A stretch of DNA of 64,000 bases from Nitrospirales bacterium LBB_01. GTDB lineage: Bacteria; Nitrospirota; Thermodesulfovibrionia; Thermodesulfovibrionales; Magnetobacteriaceae. Below, piece after piece: positions 52,746 to 61,995 of the stretch. The number at the start of each line of letters is the position of its first letter. The stretch's first letter is position 1. The stretch spans positions 558,001-622,000 of the forward strand of contig CP049016.1 of assembly GCA_004376055.2 (NCBI GenBank). Reading direction: 5' to 3'. The position numbers and the translations under genes were made by a program. The notes below the pieces were generated by a model. The model saw nothing but the letters and a program-made list of their open reading frames with translations, was not told the origin of the DNA and ran no database searches.

Positions 52746-53654
52746 ATGGCTAAAAGAGTATCAACACCGGTTACGAAGAAGATTTTCTTTATGTGTGTGT
52801 CTGAGGATGTTGACCATCCCATACGTTGGTGTCTTAAAAATGACTTCAAAAGCCTTATTACCGTGAAAGCATACAAGGCTGCAAAAGATTTAAAAAGAGC
52901 TCTGGAGGCTGACTCTTGTAATTTTATTATCATGGATTCTTTGGTGTTTGATCCTATTTTAAAGCACACTGAGGAAATCTTTGCTAAATACCCATTTTTA
53001 AAAATACTGGCAGTGCTCCCTCCTGAGTTAACGGCTGTTGAGGTCAAAAAAATTAAGGCGTCGGCATCCATTGCCGATGTAATTATAAGACCGTTTACGC
53101 CTGAGAGTCTTTATGCGGTCATGTATGATTCCTTTGGGTTTCAAAAACCGGTTGAAGTCAACATCTTCAATTTGAAAAAGGGAATGGTGGCAGCCGATGA
53201 CATTTTCTCTCAGTCCGGCTCAGAGCCTCTGGTAGAGTGCGGTGTGGTGCTGGATGATGCTCTGATAGAGACACTTAAAAAGCATAATATCAAAAAAGTT
53301 AATGTTCACGATGGCATGACAAAGCTGCTGAACTGTTGGGAATATAAAAAGTGCGGATTTTCAGGTCAATGTCCTGCCTCTGTCTTTGTTGATGCTGACG
53401 GGTACCTGGGTGGAGTGTGTGCCGGGCGTGGGTGCATGTTTGTAAAGGACACTCTGGTAAATAACGAACTTATTAAAGGTAAGAATTTTGCTGAGAAGGT
53501 AACACTAATGTGCGCAAAATGCGAGTTTTGTAAAATTGTCGCTACCGACAGCAAGGGAGCCGTTTCTCATAACAATTTTGTGGAGCATATTAAAAACAAT
53601 AAAGCCGATAAAAGAAATGAAAATCCTCTTATGGAAAAACCAAAGATAAACTAA
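52746..53654 (+). CDS. Receiver-like protein with LKKGM linker and two-CW cysteine domain
   Basis: 302 residues from ATG 52746 (GGCGGGAAGAA upstream); a TTG at 52686 would add 20. A receiver-like domain (about 10-130: KKIFFMCVSEDVD, FIIMDSLVFD, IIRPFTPESL with Arg for the usual Lys) is followed by VNIFNLKKGMVAADDIFSQS, the linker also found before HD-GYP domains, and then the two-CW region: CWEYKKCGFSGQCPASVF, GGVCAGRGCMF and CAKCEFCK. The Cys set probably binds metal or an Fe-S cluster. There is no output enzyme. It is a signalling or scaffold protein of unknown input. Confidence 0.75.
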   Translation: MAKRVSTPVTKKIFFMCVSEDVDHPIRWCLKNDFKSLITVKAYKAAKDLKRALEADSCNFIIMDSLVFDPILKHTEEIFAKYPFLKILAVLPPELTAVEVKKIKASASIADVIIRPFTPESLYAVMYDSFGFQKPVEVNIFNLKKGMVAADDIFSQSGSEPLVECGVVLDDALIETLKKHNIKKVNVHDGMTKLLNCWEYKKCGFSGQCPASVFVDADGYLGGVCAGRGCMFVKDTLVNNELIKGKNFAEKVTLMCAKCEFCKIVATDSKGAVSHNNFVEHIKNNKADKRNENPLMEKPKIN

Positions 53655-53678
53655 GGCGTTTTTAAGGAGTGTCAGATT

Positions 53679-54296
53679 GTGAAAAGAGCTGTAATTTGCC
53701 TTGTTGTTTTTATTTCGATGTTGTTATCAGTTACAGAGGCTGTTTGTGCCCCGCCTGAGAATTTTACCGCTGAGATGACTGTTATGGATATGACCATGAA
53801 AATAGCCAAAATGGGCAGCAAAACCCGTATTGAAGCTCATAGTGCGCCAGGGCTTGTTACAATACTTTTGTCAGATGACAAAAAAATCATATATCTATCG
53901 ACGAAAGCTAAGAAGTATGCGCTGGATTTGATGCAAAGCTCTCTTGCTCCAATGTATGAAGACGATTTAGTGTTAGAGAAAAGGCCAATCGGTACTCAGA
54001 CAATAGCAGGGCACAGGTGTGAAAGATATGATGCGCTTTTTTCCAGAAAAGACAGACCTGATGAAAAGCTTGAAGCTATGATATGGGAGGCTGAGGATTT
54101 AGGAAATTTGATTATTCGCTACGAATATGAGACAAAAGACAGCGAAGGTAAATCAACCGTCGTTACAGCTCAGTTAAGAAACATTGTAATAGGAGGCGCT
54201 AAAGCCTCTATGTTTGCCATACCCAAAGGTTACAAGAAAGTATCCTCTGTCTCCAAACTGACAACCAATGCTGCAACCAGCGGCAAAGAGAAATAA
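53679..54296 (+). CDS. Periplasmic DUF4412-like protein
   Basis: 205 residues: signal peptide (1-24, KRAVICLVVFISMLLSVTEA), then FTAEMTVMDMTMKIAKMGSK, KKIIYLSTKAKKYALDLMQS, TIAGHRCERYDALFSRKDRP and KASMFAIPKGYKKVSSVSK, the pattern of DUF4412/LolA-like lipid- or metal-binding beta sheets. The GTG start has AAGGAG upstream. It is 24 nt behind the two-CW protein and probably cotranscribed. Confidence 0.7.
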   Translation: MKRAVICLVVFISMLLSVTEAVCAPPENFTAEMTVMDMTMKIAKMGSKTRIEAHSAPGLVTILLSDDKKIIYLSTKAKKYALDLMQSSLAPMYEDDLVLEKRPIGTQTIAGHRCERYDALFSRKDRPDEKLEAMIWEAEDLGNLIIRYEYETKDSEGKSTVVTAQLRNIVIGGAKASMFAIPKGYKKVSSVSKLTTNAATSGKEK

Positions 54297-54322
54297 CAGC
54301 TGCAATTGAGCTTTGGGAAATA

Positions 54323-56365
54323 TCAAAATGTGCTTGACACGATTCTCAGTGCCTCTGATAGATCTGTAACAGGTTTTTGGCAGGCATTCCCTGTACAAAT
54401 ATAAATGGCAGGTTTGCCGTCAATGCCGCTCATATCCTTTGTATAGTCTGTCGGGTTGTCTCCTCCTGTATCGGTGGATTTAAGTACAAATACAGAGTTA
54501 GGCAGAAAGTTTTGTCTAAGTGTTTTAAGTATTTTTACGGACTCATCAGTATTGCCTGCAACAACGATTTCATTTCTTTTACCATGCGCTAATCCAGCAG
54601 CAAGAACAAAAAAAGGATATGCTGCAGGGTGCTCCCTGATTTTCCCATAAAAGGCGTCTATGAATGTGAGTGCTTTTTCCTCAAGCGTATGAGAGCCGGT
54701 TATGCGGCTGAGTCTTAGCATATTATAGAGAGAAATGGAATTACCCGATGGCAGCGCACCATCATAGAGTTCCTTTTGGCGTGCTATTAAAGTCTCAGAG
54801 GTTTTACTCGTAAAGAAAAAACCTGACGCCTCATTATCCCAAAAATTATCCAAAATAAAATCCATGTATTTTACGGCTTTTGTAAGAAAGGTTGATTCAA
54901 ATGTGGTTTCGTATAGCTCAATAAGTGCCCACGTTAAAGCCGCATAGTCATTAATGGTAGAGTTTATGGCGCTATGCCCATCTCTGAAACGGTGATACAG
55001 TGCGCCTGACTCAGTTGCCATTGCATTTTCTATGAATAAAACTGAGCCCTTTGCAGCCTTTATAAAACTATCATCGTTAAAAGCGCCTCCGGCTATTGCT
55101 AAAGCAGCAGCCATTAGACCGTTTAAGTCCGTTAGGATTTTATCATCCCTACCCGGGGGAATCCTTTTGGTTCGTTCGTTGTAGAGTTTCTTGAGAGCAC
55201 TTTCAAGCAGCTCAGATTCTGCCTGTGTGCCGGCAGTTTTTACCATATAAAGAATATTCATACCACTTAGAGAGCCAGTTATTTCATCGTGGAAATTCCC
55301 TTCTGCTTTAATATTAAAAATCGCTGTAACGATTTTAGACTCATCGGGGCTTAACAACTTTACAATATCATCATAACGCCAAAGGTAAAACAAGCCCTCC
55401 TGTCCCTGACTTTCAGCATCCTCGGCACAGTAAAAAGCGCCCTCGTAGCTCCGCATATCTCTTAATACATAGGTCAGGATTTCTCGGGCTGTTTTTTCGT
55501 AAAATGGATTTCTGGTTACCTGATAAGCCTCCGTATAGGCTATCGCTAAAAGTGCCTGGTCATAGAGCATTTTTTCAAAGTGAGGCACATGCCAGCGGCT
55601 GTCTGTGCTGTAGCGGTGGAAACCATGCCCAATGTGATCGTAAGTCCCACCCATGCGCATAGCGTACAGAGTTTTTTCCGCCATATGAAGTGCAAACTTA
55701 GTGCCGGTCTCAAAATAGTATCTTAATAAAAATAAAACGTTGTGAGGAGTAGGAAATTTAGGTGCATGAGAAAATCCGCCGTTGTCATTGTCATAACTTG
55801 CAGCAAGTGCCTGATATGTTTTATCGGTTAATTCACTGCTTACAGTGTTGTCTTCATGTGGATGATATGCAGGTTCGTTGAGTTTTTCAGTGATTTTTTC
55901 AGCTACTTGCATAAGCTCAGAGCGTTTTTGCCTCCAGATGCTTTTAATTTGCGGTATTAACTCTAACATTCCCGGCATTGAGCCTCTCCCTATTTTTGGA
56001 ATGTATGTAGCGGCAAAAAACGGTCTGCCGTCAGGGAACATGATAATTGTAAGCGGCCAGCCTCCTTTTCCGGTTATCATCTGACATACTGTCATATAAA
56101 TGTTGTCTATGTCGGGGCGCTCCTCCCTGTCTAATTTAATGGAAATAAACGTATCGTTAAGAAGCTCTGCCACTTCGGTATCCTCAAAACTCTCACGTTT
56201 CATCACATGGCACCAGTGGCAGGTGGAGTACCCAATCGATAGAAAAACGGGCTTATCCTCCTCCTTTGCCCTATTGAAAGCCTCATCAGACCAAGGGTAC
56301 CAGTTAACAGGGTTTTCAGCATGTTGGAGCAAGTAGGGACTCTTCTCATCTTTTAATTTATTCAT
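54323..56365 (-). CDS. YyaL/SSP411-type thioredoxin-domain protein
   Basis: 680 residues: an N-terminal thioredoxin-like domain (about 1-165) starting [20 protein letters not shown] and carrying [15 protein letters not shown] with a CxxC motif (about 48-51), then an alpha/alpha barrel resembling N-acylglucosamine 2-epimerase (about 180-600) and a C-terminal strand-rich tail ending [19 protein letters not shown]. Its function is unknown (human SPATA20 is a homologue). It is complete; convergent with the DUF4412-like gene. Confidence 0.9.
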   Translation of the reverse strand: MNKLKDEKSPYLLQHAENPVNWYPWSDEAFNRAKEEDKPVFLSIGYSTCHWCHVMKRESFEDTEVAELLNDTFISIKLDREERPDIDNIYMTVCQMITGKGGWPLTIIMFPDGRPFFAATYIPKIGRGSMPGMLELIPQIKSIWRQKRSELMQVAEKITEKLNEPAYHPHEDNTVSSELTDKTYQALAASYDNDNGGFSHAPKFPTPHNVLFLLRYYFETGTKFALHMAEKTLYAMRMGGTYDHIGHGFHRYSTDSRWHVPHFEKMLYDQALLAIAYTEAYQVTRNPFYEKTAREILTYVLRDMRSYEGAFYCAEDAESQGQEGLFYLWRYDDIVKLLSPDESKIVTAIFNIKAEGNFHDEITGSLSGMNILYMVKTAGTQAESELLESALKKLYNERTKRIPPGRDDKILTDLNGLMAAALAIAGGAFNDDSFIKAAKGSVLFIENAMATESGALYHRFRDGHSAINSTINDYAALTWALIELYETTFESTFLTKAVKYMDFILDNFWDNEASGFFFTSKTSETLIARQKELYDGALPSGNSISLYNMLRLSRITGSHTLEEKALTFIDAFYGKIREHPAAYPFFVLAAGLAHGKRNEIVVAGNTDESVKILKTLRQNFLPNSVFVLKSTDTGGDNPTDYTKDMSGIDGKPAIYICTGNACQKPVTDLSEALRIVSSTF

Positions 56366-56402
56366 TTCCCCTTCTCCTAACTCATCCTTTAAGTATCTTT
56401 GG

Positions 56403-56437
56403 TTGATTCCAATAAATTCAATATACTATAATAGTAT
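56403..56437 (+). promoter_or_regulatory. Rubrerythrin promoter with a 7-1-7 palindrome (Fur/PerR-type operator)
   Basis: TTGATT (56403-56408) and TATAAT (56427-56432), spacer 18. The -10 lies inside the perfect 15-bp palindrome ATACTAT-A-ATAGTAT (56423-56437). The 7-1-7 symmetry is that of PerR and Fur boxes; a repressor there would block the promoter. AGGAGG before the ATG follows. Confidence 0.5.
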
Positions 56438-56462
56438 AAAACAATAAAGGAGGGGTAAAAGA

Positions 56463-57005
56463 ATGAAGAAATTTACTTGTACCGTGTGTGGCTATACGCA
56501 TGAGGGCTCAGCGGCGCCGGATAAATGTCCACACTGTGGGGCCTCAGCAGATAAATTTATAGAGAAAAGCTCTGAGGGGTTACAGTGGGCAGATGAGCAT
56601 AGAATTGGGGTTGCAAAAAGTGTGGACAAGGAGATTATAGAAGGTCTTAAAGCTAATTTCATGGGAGAGTGCACTGAGGTCGGCATGTACCTGGCTATGA
56701 GCCGTCAGGCTGATAGAGAGGGATTGCCTGAAGTAGCTGAGGCCTATAAAAGAATAGCATTTGAAGAGGCTGAACACGCAGCTAAATTTGCAGAGCTTTT
56801 AGGAGACGTATTGGTTGCGAGCACTAAGGAAAATCTAAAAGCACGGGTAGATGCTGAATATGGCGCATGTAAAGGCAAAAAAGAGCTTGCAACAAAAGCA
56901 AAACAATTAAACCTCGATGCCATTCATGATACAGTGCATGAAATGTGCAAAGATGAGGCCAGACACGGACAGGCTTTTGAGGGATTGCTAAAGAGATATT
57001 TCTAA
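56463..57005 (+). CDS. Reverse rubrerythrin
   Basis: 180 residues. Unlike classical rubrerythrin the rubredoxin-like FeS4 domain is at the N-terminus ([10 protein letters not shown] and [10 protein letters not shown], Cys 6, 9, 22, 25), then the four-helix di-iron domain with [36 protein letters not shown], and [16 protein letters not shown] supplying the Glu and His ligands. Reverse rubrerythrins remove hydrogen peroxide with NADH electrons in anaerobes. It has its own promoter with an operator-like palindrome. Confidence 0.92.
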   Translation: MKKFTCTVCGYTHEGSAAPDKCPHCGASADKFIEKSSEGLQWADEHRIGVAKSVDKEIIEGLKANFMGECTEVGMYLAMSRQADREGLPEVAEAYKRIAFEEAEHAAKFAELLGDVLVASTKENLKARVDAEYGACKGKKELATKAKQLNLDAIHDTVHEMCKDEARHGQAFEGLLKRYF

Positions 57006-57008
57006 TAA

Positions 57009-57416
57009 TTAGCGCCAACGGCCACGTCCTTGTCCGTGCCACAGTGGCCGTTGTGTGCTTGAATCCCTAAATAGATATGTTTTAGACTCAGCCGGTATTT
57101 CAATAGAATACGCTGCTATGCTTAACTGTCCCTTTCTGTCATAAAACTTTGAGCCTGTGACTACGAGTTTCATACCGGTCTTTATGTCAAGTCCTATTTG
57201 ATTCAGATACCACCTTGGGCCGGTCATTACCTCAAACGTCTTATCAGCTGAGTGAATCGTAAAAACGCAGGGCCCCATCATTGACATGCCAGCTTCGGCA
57301 ACAACTCCGTTAACTGTTACCTCAGTGTTTGAGTCGTAACCACCTGTCTCCTCAGCTCGTACATTTTGCATTAATAACATTGTTATTATAACGGTTAAAA
57401 AAAATATTCTTCGCAT
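57009..57416 (-). CDS. Small periplasmic OB-fold-like protein
   Basis: 135 residues: signal peptide MRRIFFLTVIITMLLMQNVR AEE (start at 57416), then VTVNGVVAEAGMSMMGPCVF, TIHSADKTFEVMTGPRWYLN and KLVVTGSKFYDRKGQLSIAA, a beta-strand-rich small domain like bacterial OB folds. The tail ends PLWHGQGRGRWR, an Arg/Gly-rich end like the one on the neighbour gene. No function. The start rests on the signal peptide; no good ribosome site is seen. Confidence 0.6.
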   Translation of the reverse strand: MRRIFFLTVIITMLLMQNVRAEETGGYDSNTEVTVNGVVAEAGMSMMGPCVFTIHSADKTFEVMTGPRWYLNQIGLDIKTGMKLVVTGSKFYDRKGQLSIAAYSIEIPAESKTYLFRDSSTQRPLWHGQGRGRWR

Positions 57417-57486
57417 GTTGTTTCCGCCTTTACGCAGCGCTGCACGGTATGTGTCGTGCAGCGCAGATATTCTACTGTTCATTATG

Positions 57487-57789
57487 TTAGTTTGCTCTGT
57501 AAGGGCAGTTTGTGCCATATCCCATACCTCTACCCATTCCTCTGCCTCTGCCCATACCTCTGCCAGCCAATGCCGGTCTGCTTGAAAACTCCTTCTTCTG
57601 CTCTGTGGTCATCTCAGGAACTCTCTTGGTAAGCTCAGTGTGTAATGCCGCTCTGTCTTCAACTGTGGCATTCCACATCGTGCCCCTGAGCCCCAAAAGC
57701 TCGTCTGTTGTGTATGTGCTGAAATCCGTTGCATACGCAGCACCCGCCAAAAGTGTAAGGGCTAATATTATAACTATCATCGTCCTCAT
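57487..57789 (-). CDS. Small exported protein with Gly/Arg/Met-rich C-terminus
   Basis: 100 residues: signal peptide (1-20, MIVIILALTLLAGAAYATDF), a helical part (STYTTDELLGLRGTMWNATV to TTEQKKEF), then a tail AGRGMGRGRGMGRGMG that ends YGTNCPYRAN. The helical part resembles DUF1104. It has a strong Shine-Dalgarno (AAGGAGGTGAAAGG). With the downstream gene, whose tail is also Gly/Arg-rich, it forms a periplasmic pair. Confidence 0.65.
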   Translation of the reverse strand: MRTMIVIILALTLLAGAAYATDFSTYTTDELLGLRGTMWNATVEDRAALHTELTKRVPEMTTEQKKEFSSRPALAGRGMGRGRGMGRGMGYGTNCPYRAN

Positions 57790-57957
57790 ATCCTTTCACC
57801 TCCTTTTTGATTGTTCATGCCTATAACACTGCATAGAACATGCCAGAGGTAAAAATCCTTTAATATCAAGCTGTTAACGATATGATTACAAATTAAATAC
57901 GAATTTTTGCATGTGTAAGTGCAATTATTGCATCTCTGGGTATTTATAATTATCTTA

Positions 57958-58167
57958 ATTGCTTATTCCCTTAGCTCCGCAAAGAAAAAAACTGGATTCC
58001 TGCCTTCGCAGGAATGACAAAAAAAGGAATGTCAAGAAACAAAGGAATGACAGAAAAAAGAAACGCACTCTCCTTTGTCATTCCCGCCCCCGAGCGGGAA
58101 TCCAGTCCTTTTTAATGTATTTTTAGCTGACATAAAACTATGTACCTGAGTTAAGTACATAAGCATT
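57958..58167. mobile_element. Miniature inverted-repeat element, copy 4, at the stop codon of an NtrC gene
   Basis: Left end ATTGCTTATTCCCTTAGCTC(C), right end related to GAGTTAAGTACATAAGCATT, exact 8-bp direct repeats TTATCTTA (57950-57957 and 58168-58175). It carries the hairpins ATTCCTGCCTTCGCAGGAAT and ATTCCCGCCCCCGAGCGGGA(AT). The right direct repeat includes the TAA stop of the NtrC gene. Confidence 0.83.
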
Positions 58168-59505
58168 TTATCTTAGACCGTACTCTTTAATCTTATACTG
58201 AAGTGTTCTCATAGAAATTCCTAAAATTTCAGCGGCGTCTTTTCGGCTGCCTCGTGTGTGCTTTAAGGCGTTTTCTATAGTGTTACGCTCTAACTCTATC
58301 AGGTTAAACGTGTCTTTTAGCTCAGGCAACTCAACAGGAATAGCTTTTGTAAACTCAACTATGCCGCCCTTTGACATTATTATAGAGCGTTCAATGACGT
58401 TTTGCAGTTCTCTCACATTACCTGGCCATTCGTATGACAAGAGTTTTGCAATTGATGCCTCAGTAATATCTCCAACTTCTTTTCCTATTCTTTTTGATAT
58501 GGATGAAGCCATAAAACGGCAAAGCTCTGGAATAAACTTCTGTCTTGCTCTTAGGGGAGGAATATTAATAGGAAACACGTTTAAGCGAAAATAGAGATCT
58601 TGCCGAAATTTTCCATTGGCTGTCTCTTTTTGAAGGTCTCTGTTAGTAGCGCATATTATCCGAGCATCTACTTTTTGAGAAACCGTGCCCCCCAAGCGTT
58701 CAAAAGAGCTGCCCTCAAGAACTTTTAAAAACTTTGCCTGCAGGGCTTGTGACATCTCTGAGACCTCATCAAGTAAAATACTGCCACATGAGGCCAGTTC
58801 AAACTTGCCCCGCTTAGCTGAAACGGCTCCCGTAAAGGCCCCCTTTTCGTAACCAAACAACTCGCTTTCCATCAGGTTTTCCGGTATGGCGGCACAGTTT
58901 AACTCTATAAATGGTCCATGTCTTTTACTTAAGGCATGGATAACACGAGCAATCAGCGTCTTTCCGGTACCGGTCTCACCGGTTAGAAGTACCGCCGAAT
59001 TTGTGCCGGATACAGCTGTTACCTCCTCTAAAACGTCCTCCATTCCGCCAAAAATTATCTCAATAGGAGGCAGACCCTTAAGCTGCTCAGCTCTTAGAGC
59101 TTCGTTTTCCGTAAGCAGCCTTCGTCTTTCATATGCCTTTTTAACGGCAAACCTAAGCACATTAGGGTCACTAAGCGGTTTTGTGATAAAATCCATTGCT
59201 CCAAGTTTCATTGCAGTTACAGCGCTATCCACAGTGCCGTATGCCGTTAACACGATAAAATCGGTTTCATGGTGAGACAAGTCACTCTGCTTGTACTTTT
59301 CAATAAACGTAAGACCATCCATTTGCGGCATCTTAAGGTCTAATAAGATGAGATGCGGCCTGAAGTTTTCACAGATTGATAAAGCCTCTTTACCGTTTGA
59401 AGCCGACTTAATCGCATATCCGTCGTCCTCCAAAATGCGTAACAGTAGCAGTCTTATGGACTCCTCATCGTCAACAATCATCACTCTGTAGTTGTCTTTA
59501 CTCAT
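58168..59505 (-). CDS. Sigma-54-dependent response regulator, NtrC family
   Basis: 445 residues. The receiver has Asp in LILLDLKMPQMDG and Lys in DFITKPLSD; the AAA+ domain has Walker A GETGTGKT, Walker B GSILLDEVSE and GAFTGA in EKGAFTGAVSAKRG; the C-terminal Fis-type helix-turn-helix is KDAAEILGISMRTLQYKIKE. All key residues are present. The stop codon lies in the target duplication of miniature element copy 4. It is paired with the kinase whose stop it overlaps by 8 nt. Confidence 0.93.
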   Translation of the reverse strand: MSKDNYRVMIVDDEESIRLLLLRILEDDGYAIKSASNGKEALSICENFRPHLILLDLKMPQMDGLTFIEKYKQSDLSHHETDFIVLTAYGTVDSAVTAMKLGAMDFITKPLSDPNVLRFAVKKAYERRRLLTENEALRAEQLKGLPPIEIIFGGMEDVLEEVTAVSGTNSAVLLTGETGTGKTLIARVIHALSKRHGPFIELNCAAIPENLMESELFGYEKGAFTGAVSAKRGKFELASCGSILLDEVSEMSQALQAKFLKVLEGSSFERLGGTVSQKVDARIICATNRDLQKETANGKFRQDLYFRLNVFPINIPPLRARQKFIPELCRFMASSISKRIGKEVGDITEASIAKLLSYEWPGNVRELQNVIERSIIMSKGGIVEFTKAIPVELPELKDTFNLIELERNTIENALKHTRGSRKDAAEILGISMRTLQYKIKEYGLR

Positions 59506-60751
59506 TGTCGTCTCTCACACATGGGATCGTTATAGTAACCGTAGTGCCATGTGAAGGCTGACTTTCTATTAATAATTTTCCTTCCATTACATTAACCAGA
59601 TTATCAACTATAGAAAGCCCAAGCCCTGTTCCCTTGGTCTTTGTTGTAAAAAACGGTCTGCTTGCGTCTTTAAGCGCTGAGGCGTCCATCCCCTTACCGG
59701 TGTCTTTTATCGTAAATGTGATCATCCTCTTGCTTTCTGTAACGGTTATATATATTTTACCACTTTTTTCGATTGAATCCACAGCGTTAGAAATAATATT
59801 TATCAGAATCTGTTTTAATTTCTCCCTGTCAGAATTTATAGTGTCGTTACTCACAACGATGTTTGTTTCAATTTCATCAGTGAGTGTAAACACTCCTATC
59901 ACCTCATCTATCAGCTGCCTAAGCGACAGAGACTGGATTTTTATCTCAGGCGGCTTAGCGTAAACAAGCAGATCGTTTGTAAGGTTTTCAAGGCGGCTTG
60001 ATTCGTTAACGATAACAGAAAGACCCTCAGCCGCTCTGTCGTTATCTTTGAGCTTTTCGCTTAAGTATTGAGCAAAACCTTTGATGGAACTAAGAGGAGT
60101 TCTGATTTCATGAGCTAGGACGGCAGCCATCTCGCCGACTGCCGCAAACCGTTCCTTTACAAGAGCCTTCTTTTCCATCAAGTCGGTTTTTTTAAGATAA
60201 TAGATAAACATAAACGCAAGAGTCCACATAGCAGTGACAATCCCTATTAGAATGAGCATATGCACCTTTGCGCTTCTTACCGCCTCCATTGAAGGATATG
60301 TGTGAAGAGCTATTGAAAGTACCATTGGCGCAAAGGAATGTATATGCACAGGTATGTTCATGACATATACCTGCTCTCCGGTTTTCAGAGTTACATAGGC
60401 AAATTGAGGAACATTTTCAATAAACGGTTCTGTGACTGTTTGGCCTGTCATTCTGGGGTTAGAGTGTAAGACTATTTTTCGGTCTTTGTCATACAGGCTT
60501 ATATAAGCTATTTGTTCTGAACGCTGCTTTTTTATTATCTCGGAGATTAGACCCTCATCTATCCCGGTTCGGTTGAGAGCCTGGTCAAGAGTTATCCCAA
60601 TAAAATAAGCTGTTGACTTAAGAGATTCCTCAGATGAGCGCTTTGCTATCTCATAAGTAGAAATCGCACTAAAAGCCGACAAGGCTGTAAATATCAGTAC
60701 TGCAGAGATAACAACAACTCTTTGATTATGCGTTTTTAACTTCATTTGCAT
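59498..60751 (-). CDS. Membrane histidine kinase with short extracytoplasmic sensor
   Basis: 417 residues: helices about 10-30 and 165-187, a sensor loop of about 130 residues between them (IAYISLYDKDRKIVLHSNPR, a PDC-like pattern), then HisKA with the His in AVLAHEIRTPLSSIKGFAQY and an ATPase lobe with NAVDSIEKSG, DTGKGM and GTGLGLSI. There is no HAMP of normal size. It is the partner of the NtrC regulator whose start it overlaps by 8 nt. The ATG at 60751 has no visible ribosome site. Confidence 0.92.
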   Translation of the reverse strand: MQMKLKTHNQRVVVISAVLIFTALSAFSAISTYEIAKRSSEESLKSTAYFIGITLDQALNRTGIDEGLISEIIKKQRSEQIAYISLYDKDRKIVLHSNPRMTGQTVTEPFIENVPQFAYVTLKTGEQVYVMNIPVHIHSFAPMVLSIALHTYPSMEAVRSAKVHMLILIGIVTAMWTLAFMFIYYLKKTDLMEKKALVKERFAAVGEMAAVLAHEIRTPLSSIKGFAQYLSEKLKDNDRAAEGLSVIVNESSRLENLTNDLLVYAKPPEIKIQSLSLRQLIDEVIGVFTLTDEIETNIVVSNDTINSDREKLKQILINIISNAVDSIEKSGKIYITVTESKRMITFTIKDTGKGMDASALKDASRPFFTTKTKGTGLGLSIVDNLVNVMEGKLLIESQPSHGTTVTITIPCVRDDNE

Positions 60752-60790
60752 TATAGACTATTTTACTATAAATTCCGACATGCTGTTTTG

Positions 60791-60818
60791 TTGACAACTG
60801 TGTTATACTTTATATAAA
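60791..60818 (+). promoter_or_regulatory. Promoter of the fructose-1,6-bisphosphatase gene
   Basis: TTGACA at 60791-60796 and TATAAA at 60813-60818, spacer 16. The ATG at 60885 is about 60 nt from the expected start and has AGGAGG at 60874-60879. The promoter lies in a 133-bp divergent region shared with the kinase gene. Confidence 0.5.
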
Positions 60819-60884
60819 ATGAGGCAGTTGCAGTGTGACTTTTGTACGATTCTATTAATTTGCTTTTTTTGACAGGAGGTATGA

Positions 60885-61847
60885 ATGCCGGAAATAGGAA
60901 TGGATTTAAACAGGTTTATACTTGAAGAGGAGAGAAAATTTCCGTCAGCTACGGGCTCTCTATCAATAGCTCTCACATCCCTTGAGACATCCGTTAAAAT
61001 CATCGCCTCGCATGTGAGAATGGCAGGCCTTGCAGAGATATTCGGTAAAGCCCAGAAGACAAACATTCAGGGGGAGGAGGTACAAAAGCTGGATGAGTTT
61101 TCTAACAATGTGCTTGTCAGGGTGCTATCGGACAGTGGGCAGTTTTATGCAATAGCTTCAGAAGAACTTGACGATGTAATCTACCCAGAGAAGGGTAAAG
61201 ACGGAAAGTATATAATTGCCTTTGATCCCCTTGACGGCTCAACCAATATAGAGGTAAATATTTCAATAGGCACGATATTTTCTATCTATAAGAGAAGCAA
61301 AGGTACGGATGCTGATTTTATGTGTGGCGGAACTAATCAGATAGCGGCAGGGTATGCTATGTACGGCTCATCGTCAGTTTTTGTATATACCACAGGAATG
61401 GGACTTAACGGTTTTACTCTTGATCCGTCCTCAGGGCTTTTTCTTCTTTCACATCCCAGTATGAGAATTCCTGAAAGCGGTAAAATATATTCCTTTAACG
61501 AGTCCAACTATCCCGGCTGGGACGATAAAACCAAGAAATATCTTGATACACTGAAATCCTCCGGTTACACCCAGCGCTTTATAGGCACCATGGTGGCCGA
61601 TGTTCACAGAACACTTTTGAAAGGAGGCGTATTTGCGTATCCCTCCGATAAAAAAAGTAAAAATGGAAAACTCCGAATATTGTACGAGGTTTTTCCCATG
61701 TCAATGATTGTAGAGGAGTCCGGTGGGCTTGCTGTGGATGGTAAAGGCGATAGAATTCTTGACATAGTACCGACGGAGATTCATCAAAGAGTGCCTGTGT
61801 TTCTTGGCAGCAGAGCCGAAATAGAAATGTTTTTATCTATACAATAA
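60885..61847 (+). CDS. fbp: Fructose-1,6-bisphosphatase, class I
   Basis: 320 residues. Active-site motifs are AIASEELDDVIYP and AFDPLDGSTNIEVNISIGTI (metal-binding Asp/Glu), then GSSSVFVYTTGMGLNGFTLD and a KNGKLRILYEVFPMSMIVEE with the substrate-binding Lys/Arg. It makes fructose-6-P in gluconeogenesis. It is complete and single, with its own promoter. Confidence 0.95.
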   Translation: MPEIGMDLNRFILEEERKFPSATGSLSIALTSLETSVKIIASHVRMAGLAEIFGKAQKTNIQGEEVQKLDEFSNNVLVRVLSDSGQFYAIASEELDDVIYPEKGKDGKYIIAFDPLDGSTNIEVNISIGTIFSIYKRSKGTDADFMCGGTNQIAAGYAMYGSSSVFVYTTGMGLNGFTLDPSSGLFLLSHPSMRIPESGKIYSFNESNYPGWDDKTKKYLDTLKSSGYTQRFIGTMVADVHRTLLKGGVFAYPSDKKSKNGKLRILYEVFPMSMIVEESGGLAVDGKGDRILDIVPTEIHQRVPVFLGSRAEIEMFLSIQ

Positions 61848-61850
61848 CTT

Positions 61851-61985
61851 TCATGCACTCTCAGCAGGCAGCTCTGTTGCATCGTGTGAGTTATTCAGAA
61901 TATTTGGAACTACCTGCGTAAGTTCTGTAATTTTTTCAATAGCATTTATTGGTTGTTTCCACGGGTTAGCTGTTAATCCAAGCAA
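61851..61985 (-). other. Short reading frame just past the tmRNA 3' end
   Basis: In the minus frame a stretch reads LGLTANPWKQPINAIEKITE then LTQVVPNILNNSHDATELPA to a stop at 61851-61853. It has only a TTG start 11 nt past the tmRNA 3' end and no ribosome site. It may be the end of a gene cut off by integration at the tmRNA, where phages and islands often insert; this is weak. Confidence 0.3.
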
Positions 61986-61995
61986 GCACTTAAAT

